A stretch of DNA of 64,000 bases. Source: Deinandra increscens subsp. villosa. Lineage: Eukaryota; Streptophyta; Magnoliopsida; Asterales; Asteraceae. Made by a program: the position numbers and the translations under genes. Numbering within the stretch: position 1 is the stretch's first letter; every line of letters starts with the position of its first letter. Under the pieces are notes generated by a model. The model did not search any database. It was given only the letters and a program-made list of their open reading frames with translations, and had not been told where the DNA came from. The stretch is taken from NCBI GenBank assembly GCA_039602395.1, contig JBCNJP010000006.1, forward strand, positions 64,265,775 through 64,329,774. The letters run 5' to 3'. Of the stretch, positions 1 through 12,610 are shown one piece after another.

Positions 1-3000
1 TGTTGGGGTGTATTAGCCGTGTCTGTAGGCTGCTGTGGCTGAACCGCCTCTACTGAACCGCCTTGCTGGCGAGGCTCGTCCCCTGGTGCATGATCAGGTT
101 CTGTGGACTCTGGAGATGGTTCAGTTTCTAGGGTCCCATGATGCTGGTTTGACCAATTCTGCCATCTCATCCTCCATTTCAAAAATTCATAAACAATCGA
201 AGCAAAGCACATTGCACCTCCGAAACCAGCAAATGTAGCAAGCAAAACTGATAGAAGCTCTGTCACTTTAAGCTGTAAATTCACACATTGATTCTTGGTT
301 TTCGGTACTTCAGATGTCAAACATGGACCAGTGCATGAAATGATGAAATCGCTTACCTTTGAGAAGAAAACATGTGCGAAACCAACGACTAGAGTGTACT
401 GAATGGATGCATAAATCCATGCATACCTTCTCTTTACTGAACATAAATTTACAAAACAGTCAATATATCAAAGAAGTATTGATATTTAGAGTAACTTGAG
501 TGAAAGTTATGAAAATACCCATTGTTGTTGATGTCATTGATGCAAGGAGACCCAAAATGCAAGAAAAAGGCAGAGATATAGCAATTGCACTAGAACCCAT
601 TTTGTTTACCTTCAAAGAACACACAAAACAACATCAGGAGTGCTTTTAACTTAAAAAAGATTCAAAATTTAAGATTTTTGACAGACCAAGAGTTGCTCCA
701 AGAAACAAAAGTACGCGAGCATGCTAACAATCACAAGAACAGGTACATCTTGCCATACCCTGATGAAAACAAAACATGTTATATTGTGTTTTATACTTTT
801 GTGTGCAGACAAGTTAGTTAATTACCTGTACCGAGGAACTTCTAACTGATGCATAGCTCCATTTGCGTGGAGAATTCGGCTTTGAGATCTCTGAATTCTT
901 AAAAGAGTAACAGGCAAGTTCCTGACTTCTTGCATGCAAACTTCACAAGTTTTGTTGCCTTTAATGCTAAACCACTTTATGGCACATTCTTGGTGAGCCA
1001 GGGCTAATTCTCCTTTGCAATTACACTCCATTTTAAGGGTGTCATCAGCACCTTCTTTCAGTTCAACCATACATATTCTGCAAACAGCTTCTTCTTCTGC
1101 AATATCCTCACCCTCTTCTTCATGATCTAAAGATGTAGATTAGTTGTTTAAAATAAGAAAACATGTGGGAATGAGGTGGCAATTCCTTACCAACACGAAA
1201 GTAATCAGGTTTTGGGTAGGCTTATATAACTCGTTTATTAAACAGGTCAATGTGACCACATCCCCTTTAATAAACAGGTTAGCTCGAACACGAACTGTTT
1301 AAAAAACGGGTTGACTCGTTAACCTTCTTAAGTTTGAGGGTTTCCAACATAATTCCTGTTTAGATTTTTGAAGGGTTATTTAAAAAGAATTAACATTTAA
1401 AGTTTGATGCTTTGATTTTTAAATTTCTTTCTAACTATTCATTTCTAGAAGTGAAGCCAATTTTTCGTCCGAAAGTATTTACAACTCTTCATTTCTAGAA
1501 ACCTCATTTGATCTCGAACTAAATATATAAACTTAAGTTTGTTAATTGATAATGAGATATAAGGAATAAAAATTTTTAAAAAGATACCAATTACAAAAAG
1601 TTTCATTTGACTTGGAGTCATTTGTTGTTTAAATTATTACCAAGGTCATGACATATTACTCATATTCGCAAACGAACATTAATGATTAAACAGGTCAACC
1701 CGAAACACGACAAAATTTTAAGTGTGTTTGAGTTGGGGTTGATGTTCTTTATACGAATAAATAAATGGGTCGTGTTTTAGTTCAAATATTCAACTTGCCA
1801 ACCGAAAATCCTTCAACCGCCAACCTGACACAGTAATGGGATTAGTCATAACATCTCAGAAATTCAGAAGTTACCATGGTTGGCTGTAGGATTCACATTA
1901 ATGGTGGGATGAGTTCCCTGTGCAACCTTTGGCGTGGTTGGAATTATGCGAAACGCACCACCTAATGACTCTATATGCGCTATGTTTCCATCTTTACTCA
2001 AAACAGGAACAGAATGTGAACGCTGCATAGGATGTTGGATCCAACTTTTCTGTAAAGAAATGAAATTAAAACATTTAAGTTATGTGGTTAAAAAATCTAA
2101 ATAAATTTTATATGATTAAAGAATAAAGATTTACTTACTTCCATGGTGTGTCTTTCATGCATAGACTCTGGATTTGAGTGAGCAATTGGAGTTGCAGGTA
2201 AAGATGATGTTCTTTTTGATTTGGATGCAAATAGTTTTGTCAAAGATAATGTTCTACACATTTTAGCCTTCCCTCTAATCTCTGATGGTGAGCCCCCAAG
2301 GGCCAGAATTGCAGCCTTTTGGATCTCTGAACTTCCGTTTTTCGATTTGAAACTTAATTTAGGAATCAGGCTTTTGATGGATGATTTACCTCTGGATGAT
2401 GAGGGACTTGATGATGAATCATTAAACCTTGCATAAGTGTATGTTGGGCTACATAATGGGGAAAAGTTTACTCTTTTTGGAGTTTGTTGTGGTGTTAATG
2501 GTGTGTTTATTCTTGTATCTGATTTTATCTCTGGTATCTCCAAGATTAGGTGTGGTGGTTCAGAGTGTTGACCGGTTGTGTTGACTTCAGTTATTTCACT
2601 TGTTGTAACTTCACTTGTTTGTGCAACCTGAATATATGCCATTATGCCAATGATCAGATGAATTTGGGATATGAAATTGAAAAGCAACAAGTTTGACTTT
2701 CAAAAGTCAACTTTAAAATCTTGTGTATTTACAAAAACAGCAAGGGTATTACAATGAAATCAGCCTGCATCTAGGTTTACAATTCTTGATTTAAATCTTT
2801 GAAGAAAAATAAATTCTTGAAAAGCATCAAGTTTGACTTTCAAAAGTCAATTTTACAATCTTGTGTATTTACAAAAGCAGCAAAGATATTATAATGAAAT
2901 CAGCCTGCATCTGGTTTACAATCCTTGATTTAAATCTTTGGAACAAAAAAATTCTTAAAAAACATCAAAACCTCAATTTCCACAAATTTCCAAGAACTAC

Positions 3001-3173
3001 CCATTGTGAGAATACTCATAAAGAAACATTTTTCTGTGTTTATATGAGACCCCACCATAATTTACAAGAAAAGCTAACACCTTTTTGTGTAAAAATATCA
3101 AGAAAACAAGAACTTCATTTAAAGATACCTTATGATTAACAGGAGGTGGAAGATCAGTGAAGATGGTAGCCAT
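1..3173 (-). CDS. RINGv (RING-CH) E3 ubiquitin ligase, 3' end beyond window
   Basis: Eight coding exons read on the minus strand: 3173-3129, 2627-2139, 2049-1875, 1126-826, 759-687, 609-519, 436-357 and 272-1. All junctions are GT-AG and keep frame. The product begins MATIFTDLPPPVNHK, has a Ser/Pro-rich low-complexity stretch (about residues 16-236), then a C4HC3 RINGv domain starting at Cys252 (CRIC, CNCKG, then H..C, W, and KTCEVC). Hydrophobic segments follow in exons 5-8 (VWQDVPVLVIVSMLAYF, GSSAIAISLPFSCILG, and WIYASIQYTLVV onward), and the tail is Glu/Gln/Pro-rich. RINGv proteins of this layout are membrane-associated, MARCH-like ubiquitin ligases in plants; the substrate here is unknown. 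The reading frame is still open at base 1, so the stop codon is outside. Introns hold a tandem duplication (intron 1) and transposon debris (intron 3). Assignment to the family is firm; a specific gene name is not. Confidence 0.88.
1195..1835. mobile_element. Degenerate transposon debris in intron 3 of the RINGv gene
   Basis: Most of the 748-base intron 3 consists of AT-rich sequence with recurring AACAGGTCAA, CGGGTTGACTCG and GGGTCGTGTT type motifs near both edges (1230-1320 and 1685-1820). Motifs of this kind are common near the ends of non-autonomous hAT elements in plants. I could not define exact termini or a target duplication, so the class is inferred. Confidence 0.35.
2678..2957. repeat. 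140-bp tandem duplication in intron 1 of the RINGv gene
   Basis: Two adjacent diverged copies, about 2678-2817 and 2818-2957, share the block starting AAGTTTGACTTTCAAAAGTC at an offset of 140 bases and continue with the same order of motifs to a purine-rich end. The second copy has several substitutions and small indels. It lies wholly within the first intron and does not touch the splice sites. Confidence 0.8.
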
Positions 3174-4600
3174 GGATTAATGAATTGTGCTCAAAAGCTA
3201 AAATGTGTGAATATTAATGAGATGATAAGAGGGAATAATAGCAAAGATGGAAAAGGATTAATCAAGAACTAGTGACAGAATGATGATTGGATAATTGAAA
3301 GTTACCAACAACATCCAATCCACCTTGACATATCACTTGAAGTTAATATTACAAGTCTCAAAGACGAACTCATCATGAAAGAAGAATTATACGAAGAAGA
3401 ACTAGTAAAAGAAATTGCTTCTTCACTTTCTATAAAAAGCTAGTCTACAATAAATCCGTATGCTATGGTAGTTTCGAAGACCAGGAATAAATGCTAAACA
3501 AAGACGATGACGATGATTATATATATAAAAAAATTAAAATGTACTCACGATTTTCTATATTTTTTAAACGAAATTATGTTTTGTTATTTCTAAAATTTTA
3601 AAAATATATAAAAAAGAACTTTATTAAGTTTACTAGGTTAGTAACCCGTAAACTATACAGGTTAAATTTTGGTTCATAAAATGAAAGAAAAAAAATGATG
3701 AGAGATTTCAAAATTTAAGTATATAAATTTTAAAAGATTTGAAGTTTCATTACATTAATTAGAAACTTCAATTTTACTAAATGTAAGGTTCAATTTTATA
3801 TTTGGAAAGTTGAAAGAATATGTTGAATTTATTTTAAAATTCATATATTGACTTAATCTAGTGTTGACATGTGGACTGATGATGTGGAGGCCGTAGAAAA
3901 GGGCCATGTGGCAACCATTTTATTCCTTTATTAAGATTAAAGATTAAAGATTAAAGATTTTATATATTTAGCATTTAATTGATATTTTTTCCAGAACTAG
4001 TATTTTTTAAAAAATAATTACTAAACCAGTTATTCCAGTTACCGGTCTCGTTAATAATCAAACCAGGTCCATCAGATAAGATTTTAGACATCCTCAATTC
4101 GGTTTTTTGTTCAAGTAACACCCGATTTTTTTTTTATACTATTAAGTAGATTAATTAACACCCGGCCTGGTTTTTCTTTATTATAACTGGTATGTGCACC
4201 TCTATTTGAGTATATAAAGAAAATACAATGACCCCATGTATTTCACTCTTAAAATATACATTTTTTACATACATTACATACATTGTTTTTCTCAAGCAAA
4301 CGATTCTGTATCAAACAAACCTGGTAGATATATTAGAATCAAACCTTGTATTTTGTTGATTTATTTTCACTCAACAAATGATTGTTTTAGTTCCATTTCC
4401 ACAATGTAAAGCAATAAGTTCTTGATGACATGATGGAAACATAAGTGGATATCGATAGTTCAACCATTATTAATTATTCATTTTTGTTGGGAACTCGTTT
4501 TATATATTTATTTTTTTAAATATTAGAAGCATAAAAACTAACATTCATTTATTATATTTAGGTAATCTGTAAACACTATTTGTACCCCTCAAAATGTTAT
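3174..4600. other. Upstream region of the RINGv gene, no further gene seen
   Basis: AT-rich intergenic sequence that should hold the promoter of the minus-strand RINGv gene. A short (TTAAAGA)n run is at 3931-3960. No open frame of convincing composition, RNA gene or intact transposon was recognised. Confidence 0.5.
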
Positions 4601-4609
4601 TTGTATACA

Positions 4610-5230
4610 TCTGATATCTATACGACCCGTATAGGTTTGTACATGAGTCCTATACCTTTTTTATGATTTTGATGCTGCAAGGTGGCAGAAAGTGTATGTG
4701 ACTCATATATATACGACCCAGATCGATTCACAAATATTAGATTTTTTAAGATTGTTGAGGTTTTTGGGTTTTGACTTGAATGAAAATATTCGACTCGTAT
4801 GGGGTATTATGCGTTCATATATTTTTAAATATTAAAATTTTATATATCGCAGTAACCGAAGTAACCATATAAATGGCTACCTTTAACGGATATATATTGA
4901 ATCGATATATATCAAACTAACGAACTCTAAGATTTGTTCTGATTTATTCCAATTATAATTAGACTTTATAAACACCTTTACAATCCTGAAATAATACTAA
5001 AACAAGCATAAATCAAACATTTTGTCTAAAAGTGATTATAAATTAGACGTTATAAAAAACATCACAAGCATAATAGATATCTATACCACCCGTATAGATA
5101 CATATATAGGCCATACAGACATCTATATGGGTCGTATAGATAGTGCAACTGGTTGACTTGACATCATACAGCTGTTATCTAAAGTAACAAACCTATATAC
5201 CACTTGCATATACGAGTCGTATAGTCATTT
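4610..5230. repeat. Cluster of dispersed TATACGACCCGTATA-type palindromes
   Basis: Variants of a palindromic motif (arms CTATACGACC and GGTCGTATAG) recur at about 4618, 4712, 4790, 5081, 5121 and 5206 within AT-rich DNA. They are irregularly spaced, so this is not a simple tandem array. They may be subterminal repeats of an old transposon; no termini were found. Confidence 0.5.
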
Positions 5231-5244
5231 AGGTTCATAAGTTA

Positions 5245-5800
5245 GAGTATGTGTAGTGGAGGCTGCCTCCACCGTTGTGTGTAATACCACCTAAAACTTC
5301 GATTGGTTCCGTGTCATGTTTGAGATGCCTATGAAAAACTAGACTTTGTAAAGTAACATCACCCTTCCGCTCGAATAGTAAAGTGTGGTGTCCCGGCCCG
5401 ATCTAGGAGAAAACCATCAATTGTAAGGGTGGCTGGTAGGGACACTACTCCACTACTCCACCCCCACTACTCCACACTACTTCCATTCCCTCCTCCACTA
5501 CTCCCCCCTTCACAGCTTAAATTTTGAAGCCTTACGGTTTCTAGGAGTAGTGAGAAGTAGTGAGTGTTGTGTGAAGCCCTCCAAGCCTTGTACCATACCC
5601 TCCTCCACAACTCCCCCCTCCTACTCCTTCTCTTTCATCCTACCACCAAACTTCCCTCCAAACCATACCACCCATCCTAAGAGAACAAAAACCCTGGTTT
5701 CACCTCAGACGATAATCCTCAGACGAGACTCAAACCCACGACCTCCCATTTAAGAAGTGTATAATTGGGCTAAATTTTTGGTGTCACCAACAAAAACATC
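5245..5800. other. Low-complexity fold-back region with a tRNA-like tail
   Basis: A short palindrome (GTGGAGGCTGCCTCCAC, about 5255-5271) precedes a pyrimidine-rich stretch built of ACTACTCC units (5438-5510) and an inverted counterpart GGAGTAGTGAGAAGTAGTGA near 5542. At 5715-5750 the minus strand resembles a tRNA B box, as in plant SINEs. The region lies just downstream of the LUL gene. It is probably an old MITE plus a SINE fragment, but boundaries are not clear. Confidence 0.35.
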
Positions 5801-5934
5801 TAATGTATTTTATCAACTCCTCATCATGCTCGAATCACTCAAAAACATACAATTATGTCTCATAAAGAAAACAACATTACAATAAAATATGATTATGATT
5901 TATATATGATCATTGAGTTGGTCATCTTCAATCT

Positions 5935-7966
5935 TCATTCTTCAGTTCCAGTGAGCTCTTCAGCTCCACTACTCACCTTGATCTCCAAAAGCCTCTCCAC
6001 CGGCTGCCTGCAAATCGGGCATCGGTTCGTCTGGAACCTCAACACTTTCGCACATCCACTGCACATACACTGTAACCAAACCCACCCGCATATCTCGATT
6101 AATACACCTTACATCATCACAAACATATACATATAATAAACTCAGACAGAATTACAAAATTAGTAAACTAGTACCATGTGACGGCAAGGAAGAACTGTCG
6201 TATCCCGAGGCTCCGACAAACAAATGACGCATTCTTTACCAGGATCATTTCCATCGAAATCAGCAGCATCTACCGAATTACCAATCCCATAAATCTCCTG
6301 CAATTCATATCTCATTCTGTTAACCCACAGGATCTGTTTAGCCACTCTAATGCGATACTCGCCTTTATCTTTCTCAAACACTGCTTGTGTTATTTGGGAA
6401 TTAGTAGAATTATGGTTTGCGGTCCCGTCTTCTGATACACATGGTGTTGCTTCTGCCTTGATTGCTAGAGGATGCACCCCTGTTTCGCTGACTTTTGTAA
6501 GTTCGGATTCCTCAAATGCTGAGAGGTCTATTCCGTTGCCGGATTCCTGTTTGAATCTCTGGCCTAAACCTTGTTCGAAGCTGACTGTGATTGGTGGAAG
6601 CATGTCGTCTTTTGTTGGAATCATGTTGCAGTCTTCCCCTTCTTTTGCAAAGAAATAAAGGGTAATGCTGCCAATAGTATAACATAAATCAACTAATGTT
6701 AGACCCAATTCATAATGTGCAGTTTGCTGAGGTTTAAATCCTTAACTTAACAACATAATATTACAACAAGTTTCTTTGCAGAATTATTCAAAGAAAACAT
6801 AACATTGAATAAACACCCGGAATTAGAGGTGCACAAAAGGAAGCCGGTTTAAGAACCTAACCCGAACTGCTTTTTGAACCACTTTGGAACCGACTGAAAC
6901 CCACCAGTTTGGGGTGTTTAGAGAGCAGACCCCTTAGTAACCGGTTTACAAAAACCGGCTTGAAAATTGATTTGGAAACCGGTTAACAGGTTTTGACCGT
7001 TAGGGTAAAAGAAAGTAGCAGCTTGAACATATTTTCTGGAACATTTTCTGTAATGATTTGATCTCAAACACTAAAATCTTAACAATTTTAAGTAATTATT
7101 GCCAAGATAGTCTCTTTGAATAAAATTTGAACACCACATTGCCATGTGTACCTCAATGTTATGTTCAAGTTTCATCTAAAGAGAGTACCTAGATAACCGA
7201 AAGCTCGTTTTTCTCAAATGCTTTCGGTTTAAAGATATTGAATTTGTTAGATTTAACATGATGAAAGTCCAGGTTTCTAAGACAATCATTTGCTCAAATA
7301 CCACCCAATCTTGTCCAACTTTCTACCCAAACAAATTAAATGTGAAATTCTGCCCTGATTCACAACCCAAATTCACCCACTACCCATCTGAATTTCAATT
7401 TGCCAAAGTTCAAGAAAATAATAATCATACACCCATTACAAAAAATATCTGCAGAATGCAATAATGCATAAATGAAAAAGCACAGATTAATTTTAAAATG
7501 AATAAAGAATTTACCTGCCAGCAACAGTGGCATCATAAGTGAATTCAACAAGAAACTTCCCAGGGTTTTCTTCATCAGGTGTAATCTTCAAACTTTCTTT
7601 CTTGAGATTCACATCATTCCTTATAGTCACCGCCTTTTGATGATCAACATAAGGTGCAGGATGATGCATCACCGGCCCACAAGGGTACCTCCCACCCACC
7701 CACGCCTGCGCCGCCGCGGCGGGGTCCACCGGCGGCGGCGGTGGGTAGTACGCTCCGGTTGGGTATTGGTAATACGGAGGATGTGTGTTATTAGGGTTAG
7801 GGTTAGGGTTTGGGTAAGGGGTGGCCGCGGCGAATATGTATTGATTAGCGGTGTTATCCGGCAGCGGTGGTTGCGCCGGTGTAGGGTGGTTGTTTCCTCG
7901 TCTGTTTCCGGCGCCGCCGCCGTGTCGCCGCCGGCCGTTGGAGCTGTTGCTCCCGACGTTACCCAT
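5935..7966 (-). CDS. LOG2/LUL-type RING E3 ubiquitin ligase
   Basis: Three coding exons: 7966-7515, 6667-6175 and 6069-5935, all GT-AG and in frame, giving 359 residues. The start MGN plus Ser/Gly suits N-myristoylation, as known for LOG2/LUL proteins. Residues about 10-95 are low complexity (Asn, Pro, Gly). The following block (RNDVNLKKESLKITPDEENP, then FTYDATVAGSITLYFFAKE) matches the conserved domain preceding the RING in this family. The C3HC4 RING uses Cys297, Cys300, Cys312, His314, Cys318, Cys321, Cys332 and Cys335; the C-terminus is acidic. Family members attach ubiquitin to membrane-linked targets; LOG2 acts with GDU1 in amino-acid export in Arabidopsis. Which LUL paralogue this is cannot be told. 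ACCGGTT-rich transposon pieces lie in intron 1 and upstream of the start codon. Confidence 0.9.
6826..6995. mobile_element. ACCGGTT-rich hAT-like fragment in LUL intron 1
   Basis: The stretch starts with TAGAGGTGCACAAAAGG, a typical hAT-type end, and carries several AACCGGTT or GCCGGTTT motifs. No matching right end was found, so it looks truncated. Confidence 0.4.
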
Positions 7967-9323
7967 TGGGAGATAAAAATTGAATCTTGATCAAGAAAAT
8001 TTGAGGGATTTAACCCGGAAAAGAGAAAGAAGAACTAGTGAGAGATCATGTAATGTCTGATCTCTGTTTTTTCATTGAAATCAAAGATCACAACAAAATC
8101 AAGAAGATAAAATCAAGAAAATTAAAGAAGAAAAACGGAAGATGGGGTTATTTCTAAAGAATGGTGAGTGTATTGGGTGGGTGGGGTGGTCACGTAAAGA
8201 AGCTCTTCCACTCTGTGTAAACTTCGGCCAATCAAAAGAAGACATTTTGATATTTCGGGTACAACAAGAATAAGACATTTGTTAGGTGCACAATCTACCC
8301 GAACCGGTTTCGATTCCAACCCGGTTTTAATGGGAACCGGTTCCAAACCGTTTTAATGGGAACCGGTCCCAACCCTATTTAAACCGTTGAGCCCAAACCA
8401 ATTTGCCCTGTGTGTCCGTCAACCTGGTTTCAAATCGGTTTCACTTCAAACCGGTTCTTGAACTGCTTCCCTAAAACATGTTTTAGATCGGTTCGACCTG
8501 TTAGAACGATTTCTAGTAGTTGGGAAACGGCTATAATGCCTTTTGTGTATTCTTTTTTTAATCTTAAGAGCTCATAAGTTAGTATAAATAGTTGTGTGAT
8601 GTGCTAGGTTGGTTATTAGATTCAAAAACACTCTCAAAGACACTTTCAAAAACGGAAAGAAAAAAAAAATTTGTCTCGTCTACGCTCTCAAACAAACTCT
8701 ATGGCAACTGAAAGTGTCCGATCTCAATTATTTGTTGGTGTGGATGAATCCTCAAACACAACATACAACAACAACAACAACAACATACCCAGTTAATCCT
8801 CAAACACAACCGTTGTGAAAAATTTGGAAACACCAAAGAACCCTGAGATGAGGTGTCATTTCGACTCATGTAAAATGTCGGACAATAGTCAAAGAGCTCG
8901 TTGCAAGAAGTTGGTATTTTCCGCTTGACGAGTGCAAACTCAACTTTGTAAAAAACCCACAAACTTGTATGCAAGGTGGGGAATACCATTCCGGCTTCTG
9001 GTCAAACAACAATCGGAAGCCAAGGTGACATATTTCATTACACATAAATATGTCCCGGGCTTGAATGACAAACTTCGTGATTCATAAAGGTTTGTCGTTT
9101 GACCACTTAAACAACTCTTGCTTGACAAGTTTGATTAAGGAAACTCTCCAACCTCGCTACTTTGAAGTAAGTCGTACCACACATAGACCTGATTTTTATA
9201 TAAATAACAATTGTTATATGGAAAAAGTAAATATTTTAGTCTTAATCATCTTTGTTGATTTTTTACCTAATTCCCTAGTTTTTTTAAACATCCATAACTT
9301 TCACATACTACATTATTTTTTTT
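7967..9323. other. Upstream region of the LUL gene with transposon fragments
   Basis: The 5'UTR/promoter of the minus-strand LUL gene should occupy roughly 7967-8270. From about 8285 to 8500 the DNA is full of AACCGGTT motifs after a TAGGTGCACAA start and resembles the fragment in the LUL intron. A TATAAATAG sequence at about 8582 on the plus strand is followed by no recognisable gene. The plus strand from 8820 to 9170 has partly coding-like frames broken by stops, which I could not assign. Confidence 0.4.
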
Positions 9324-9772
9324 AAATTACACCGTAAAAACGAGTATTTTTAATTTTTAAAACACGTATAGTGTTACTATATAAAAATAAATTTTTTTGA
9401 CACAATGTTCAGATCATTGTGTTATTGTGTCATTTTGTCATTGTGTCAAAAGTATATATAGTGTTGCTATATATAAAATTAAACATTATATATACTATTA
9501 AATACTCTTTCGGTTTTTGACATCATATGACACAATGATCACACTATATATACTATTAAATACTCTTTCAGTTTTTGATACCATATGACACAATGATCTG
9601 AATATTTTGACATATTATGATACAATGATTTGAACATTTTTGACACAATATGACACAATGATCTGAACATTTTGATACAAGCAATAGTGTACATTTTTTA
9701 TTTTATTTTATATAGAACAACACTGTACGCGTTTTAAATATAAAAAACGCTTGTTTCTATGGTGTAATTTTT
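9324..9772. mobile_element. MITE with about 60-bp inverted ends and internal CACAATGATC repeats
   Basis: The left end AAATTACACCGTAAAAACGA is matched by the inverse complement of the right end (…GTTTCTATGGTGTAATTT), and similarity continues for some 60 bases. The interior has repeated GACACAATGATCTGAACATT units in both orientations. There is no coding capacity. The target duplication is ambiguous because both flanks are T-rich. Confidence 0.6.
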
Positions 9773-9797
9773 TAAGTAATAATGTCATATCTAAGAG

Positions 9798-12240
9798 TGT
9801 AACACCCCAACCCGAATAGGGCTGACGTGTCACTCATACGTAAACAGAGATAGCAACAATCCAAAATACTTAATTCAAATGCCTAAAAATCCAAACAAGG
9901 TTTAAAGTCTAGTGAAAAATAGTTAAAATAAATAAGTTTTAAAATTCTTCCATGATTTCTCATTATAATCAATTTGCTCTATTTTAATCTCTTTTCCCCG
10001 ATCCCCAGAAGTACCTGTCAAACAAATAAAGAAGACACAAGAAAAAGAAAACGGCTGAGCCAAAAATTGCTCAGTAACGGTAGAACAATAGCAGTAAAGT
10101 GTAACAATGACGGAAAAACAATATACGACTCAGAAGAAAATAAATGAGACGTATCAATAAAGAAATACCCATTTGAGCCAGAAACAGTAACAGTAACAAT
10201 ATGTACATTGGCTGCAGCCCTAATGTACCAGTAATGTGATATGGGAGTGTGGGCACACACACCTAACCAATTCACCAATAACAGTAATTTTCCTAGGATC
10301 GATCCATACGCCTCTAATTAACTAACTAGTGCAGCAACTTAGCACGTCATTAACTACTTTGAGACGCCGTGGCTAATCGCTCCGCCACAGATAGAGCACG
10401 TCAAAAGGTGCCACGATTGACGCCCTATGGTCCCCATAGGTGGATGTGCTCGGGTATTGAAACCAATTAAACAGTAGCATATACAAGTCAAAATAAAAGT
10501 TTCGGTAACCTTAACATAAAGGTTCGTAGCAATATTCATGTAAAATGGGAACATGCGATAATGAGTACAAATAATATATCCTATCGCATGCATACTTTTA
10601 ACAATTCAATATAGTGCAACCTAACAATAGTCAATGAAACGAATCGATGAAACGGTTCCATAAAGCAATTTCGATGAAGATACTTTGAAGCAATGAAATA
10701 CGAACTCAAACGAAAAATAATTAAGCTACGAGGGAAAGGTCGAAAAACCGCACCTTAGCTTATAAGCACAAACAAGGATAATGCTATGTCGGTGTGAAGA
10801 ACCACGAGGACCTACAGATAATTTATTTGAATTATATGTTTTATTAAGACTCGATAATGTCATTTAATTTACGTTTGATTTTTCACTGAACATATTACCC
10901 AGTTCATTCGAATGAACCATTTCAAGTTGACTACATGATTCCCGCATGTAAACCCAATGTCTGATTGTATCGCCACCTAAATATTTATCTCAACAATCAT
11001 TTATATAAGCAGAAATATACTTAGGCTCTAAACATCACAATTTTTTTAAGATACCTTGTAAAAATATATACATATATATTATGATAACACCACAAGAACA
11101 AACATATGGTTTTTTTTTTCTTTTCTTTTTTTTTGAAGTGACGTGGGAAGACCCAATTTTTAATATAGTTTTTGTCAATACTTTTAAGAAAAACAACAGA
11201 TCCCACTCGATTTAATAACACGAATTTAGAAAACCGCCATCTTTCTATGTGCAATGATTTTTGTACGGTACAACAACTTATGCATCTTCCATTTTAAACT
11301 AAACCCATCCGCCCTATAATTTGATAAAGTTGCAGGTTTTCCAAATATTTATAAACGAAGAGAACCGCATTCTTAATGCTGAAACACTGATTAAATGGTA
11401 CCTTGATTAGAGGAATGAAATATTTGACGGACTTGGTACAGAATGACGAGAAATCTTCGGGAACTAAGGCGGTGTTTCCGTGTTGTCCCAAAACCTAATA
11501 GCGTTGGCTTTTAGAGAAAGTGGTTAAGCCAAAGGTTCAACAACTGTGGATAAATAATGTTGTTCGTCGGATTATTAAGTTAATGAAACAAAAGAGTGGA
11601 GTTTCAAATGGAGCCGAGGGATTTCATATACCTTGTGTCAAACACGATAGTCGATCGGAGGGAAATCCGTGTGTGATTTAACGCTCTTCAAGCCCTTACA
11701 TGAAGTTGTTGTATCAGATCCGATTCACCGTTACACGGTGCACGTACTCTTCGCAATCGATGTGGATGTAAATTACCTCAAAACAAATCGGAGTTTTATC
11801 GGTGATATATGGCGGAGTGGAGCGAAGGCTTTTGACAACGGCAGAACGTTGTCCTTGCTTCAGTGTGGTGGTAGTACGGTGGGGCTTGAACTCAGGGAGC
11901 CTTGAGGAGCTTTTAGGGAAAAGATTTAGATGAAGTTTTCTTGAAGGAAAAGATGATTTAAGTCGCTAAACGGGACAGAGAAATGCGGGATTTCACGTTA
12001 GGATTACTCGGAATTTTGGTAGGCATATCACCATTAATTTGATTTGAGATGATTATCTAGTTGATCGACTTGTTATTATATTATTTTAAAGGTTTTTAAA
12101 AGAATCACATAAATGAAAATAAAACAAATTCATAAACATTCACTTCATATTTTAACCAAACGTGTACTTTTATTTTAGTTTTTATTATTTTTTTTTTCAT
12201 TATCAGTTATAGATATCATTTTTTTTTTCCGGGTATTTCA
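9798..12240 (-). repeat. 3' LTR of the gypsy element
   Basis: 2443-bp repeat matching 17301-19742. The offset is 7503 at the left boundary and 7502 at the right, caused by one T more in the run near 12221-12230. Confidence 0.95.
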
Positions 12241-12253
12241 ATTCTTCCCCTCT
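12241..12253 (-). other. Polypurine tract of the gypsy element
   Basis: On the minus strand AGAGGGGAAGAAT abuts the 3' LTR start TGAAATACCC, as expected for plus-strand priming. Confidence 0.85.
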
Positions 12254-12610
12254 AAAAATAAATTTCGTCCTCGAAATTCTAAACCGAACATAGCAAGAAC
12301 CTTATATGACACCTCAGATAAATGCAATATTCTAAGCACATAGGATTTCATAAAGCAGAGAAATCATATGCAATCCAATTTAGACAACATAGTTTAGTTC
12401 TCAAATAGACCAGTGTAATGTGAACAGATCATTTCTTTTGTCTCTCACGTCGCTTCACATTCAAAATGATTTTTCCAATGGTATTGATTTGCATTTCATG
12501 ACTCGCTCTTACAATCAAACATAGCTTTAGGTTTCTCTTCGTAAGAAATATATTTTTAAATCATGTGTAGTGGATAACTGACAACATGTAGTAGATGATA
12601 TTTGTATCCC

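Noticed and set aside
5550..5753. 67-codon ORF ending in DSNPRPPI
   Set aside because: This tail is the usual translation of a tRNA-like SINE B-box region, not a protein.
7637..7990. 117-codon Arg-rich ORF opposite LUL exon 1
   Set aside because: Shadow of the Pro/Asn-rich coding strand; no domain.
8699..9325. Overlapping small ORFs around 8.7-9.3 kb as a gene
   Set aside because: Frames are broken, no splice-compatible chain or domain is recognisable; possibly transposon debris.
10018..11905. Several small ORFs repeated identically at 17521-19408
   Set aside because: They lie in the two LTRs and are identical because the LTRs are; no homology to proteins is seen.
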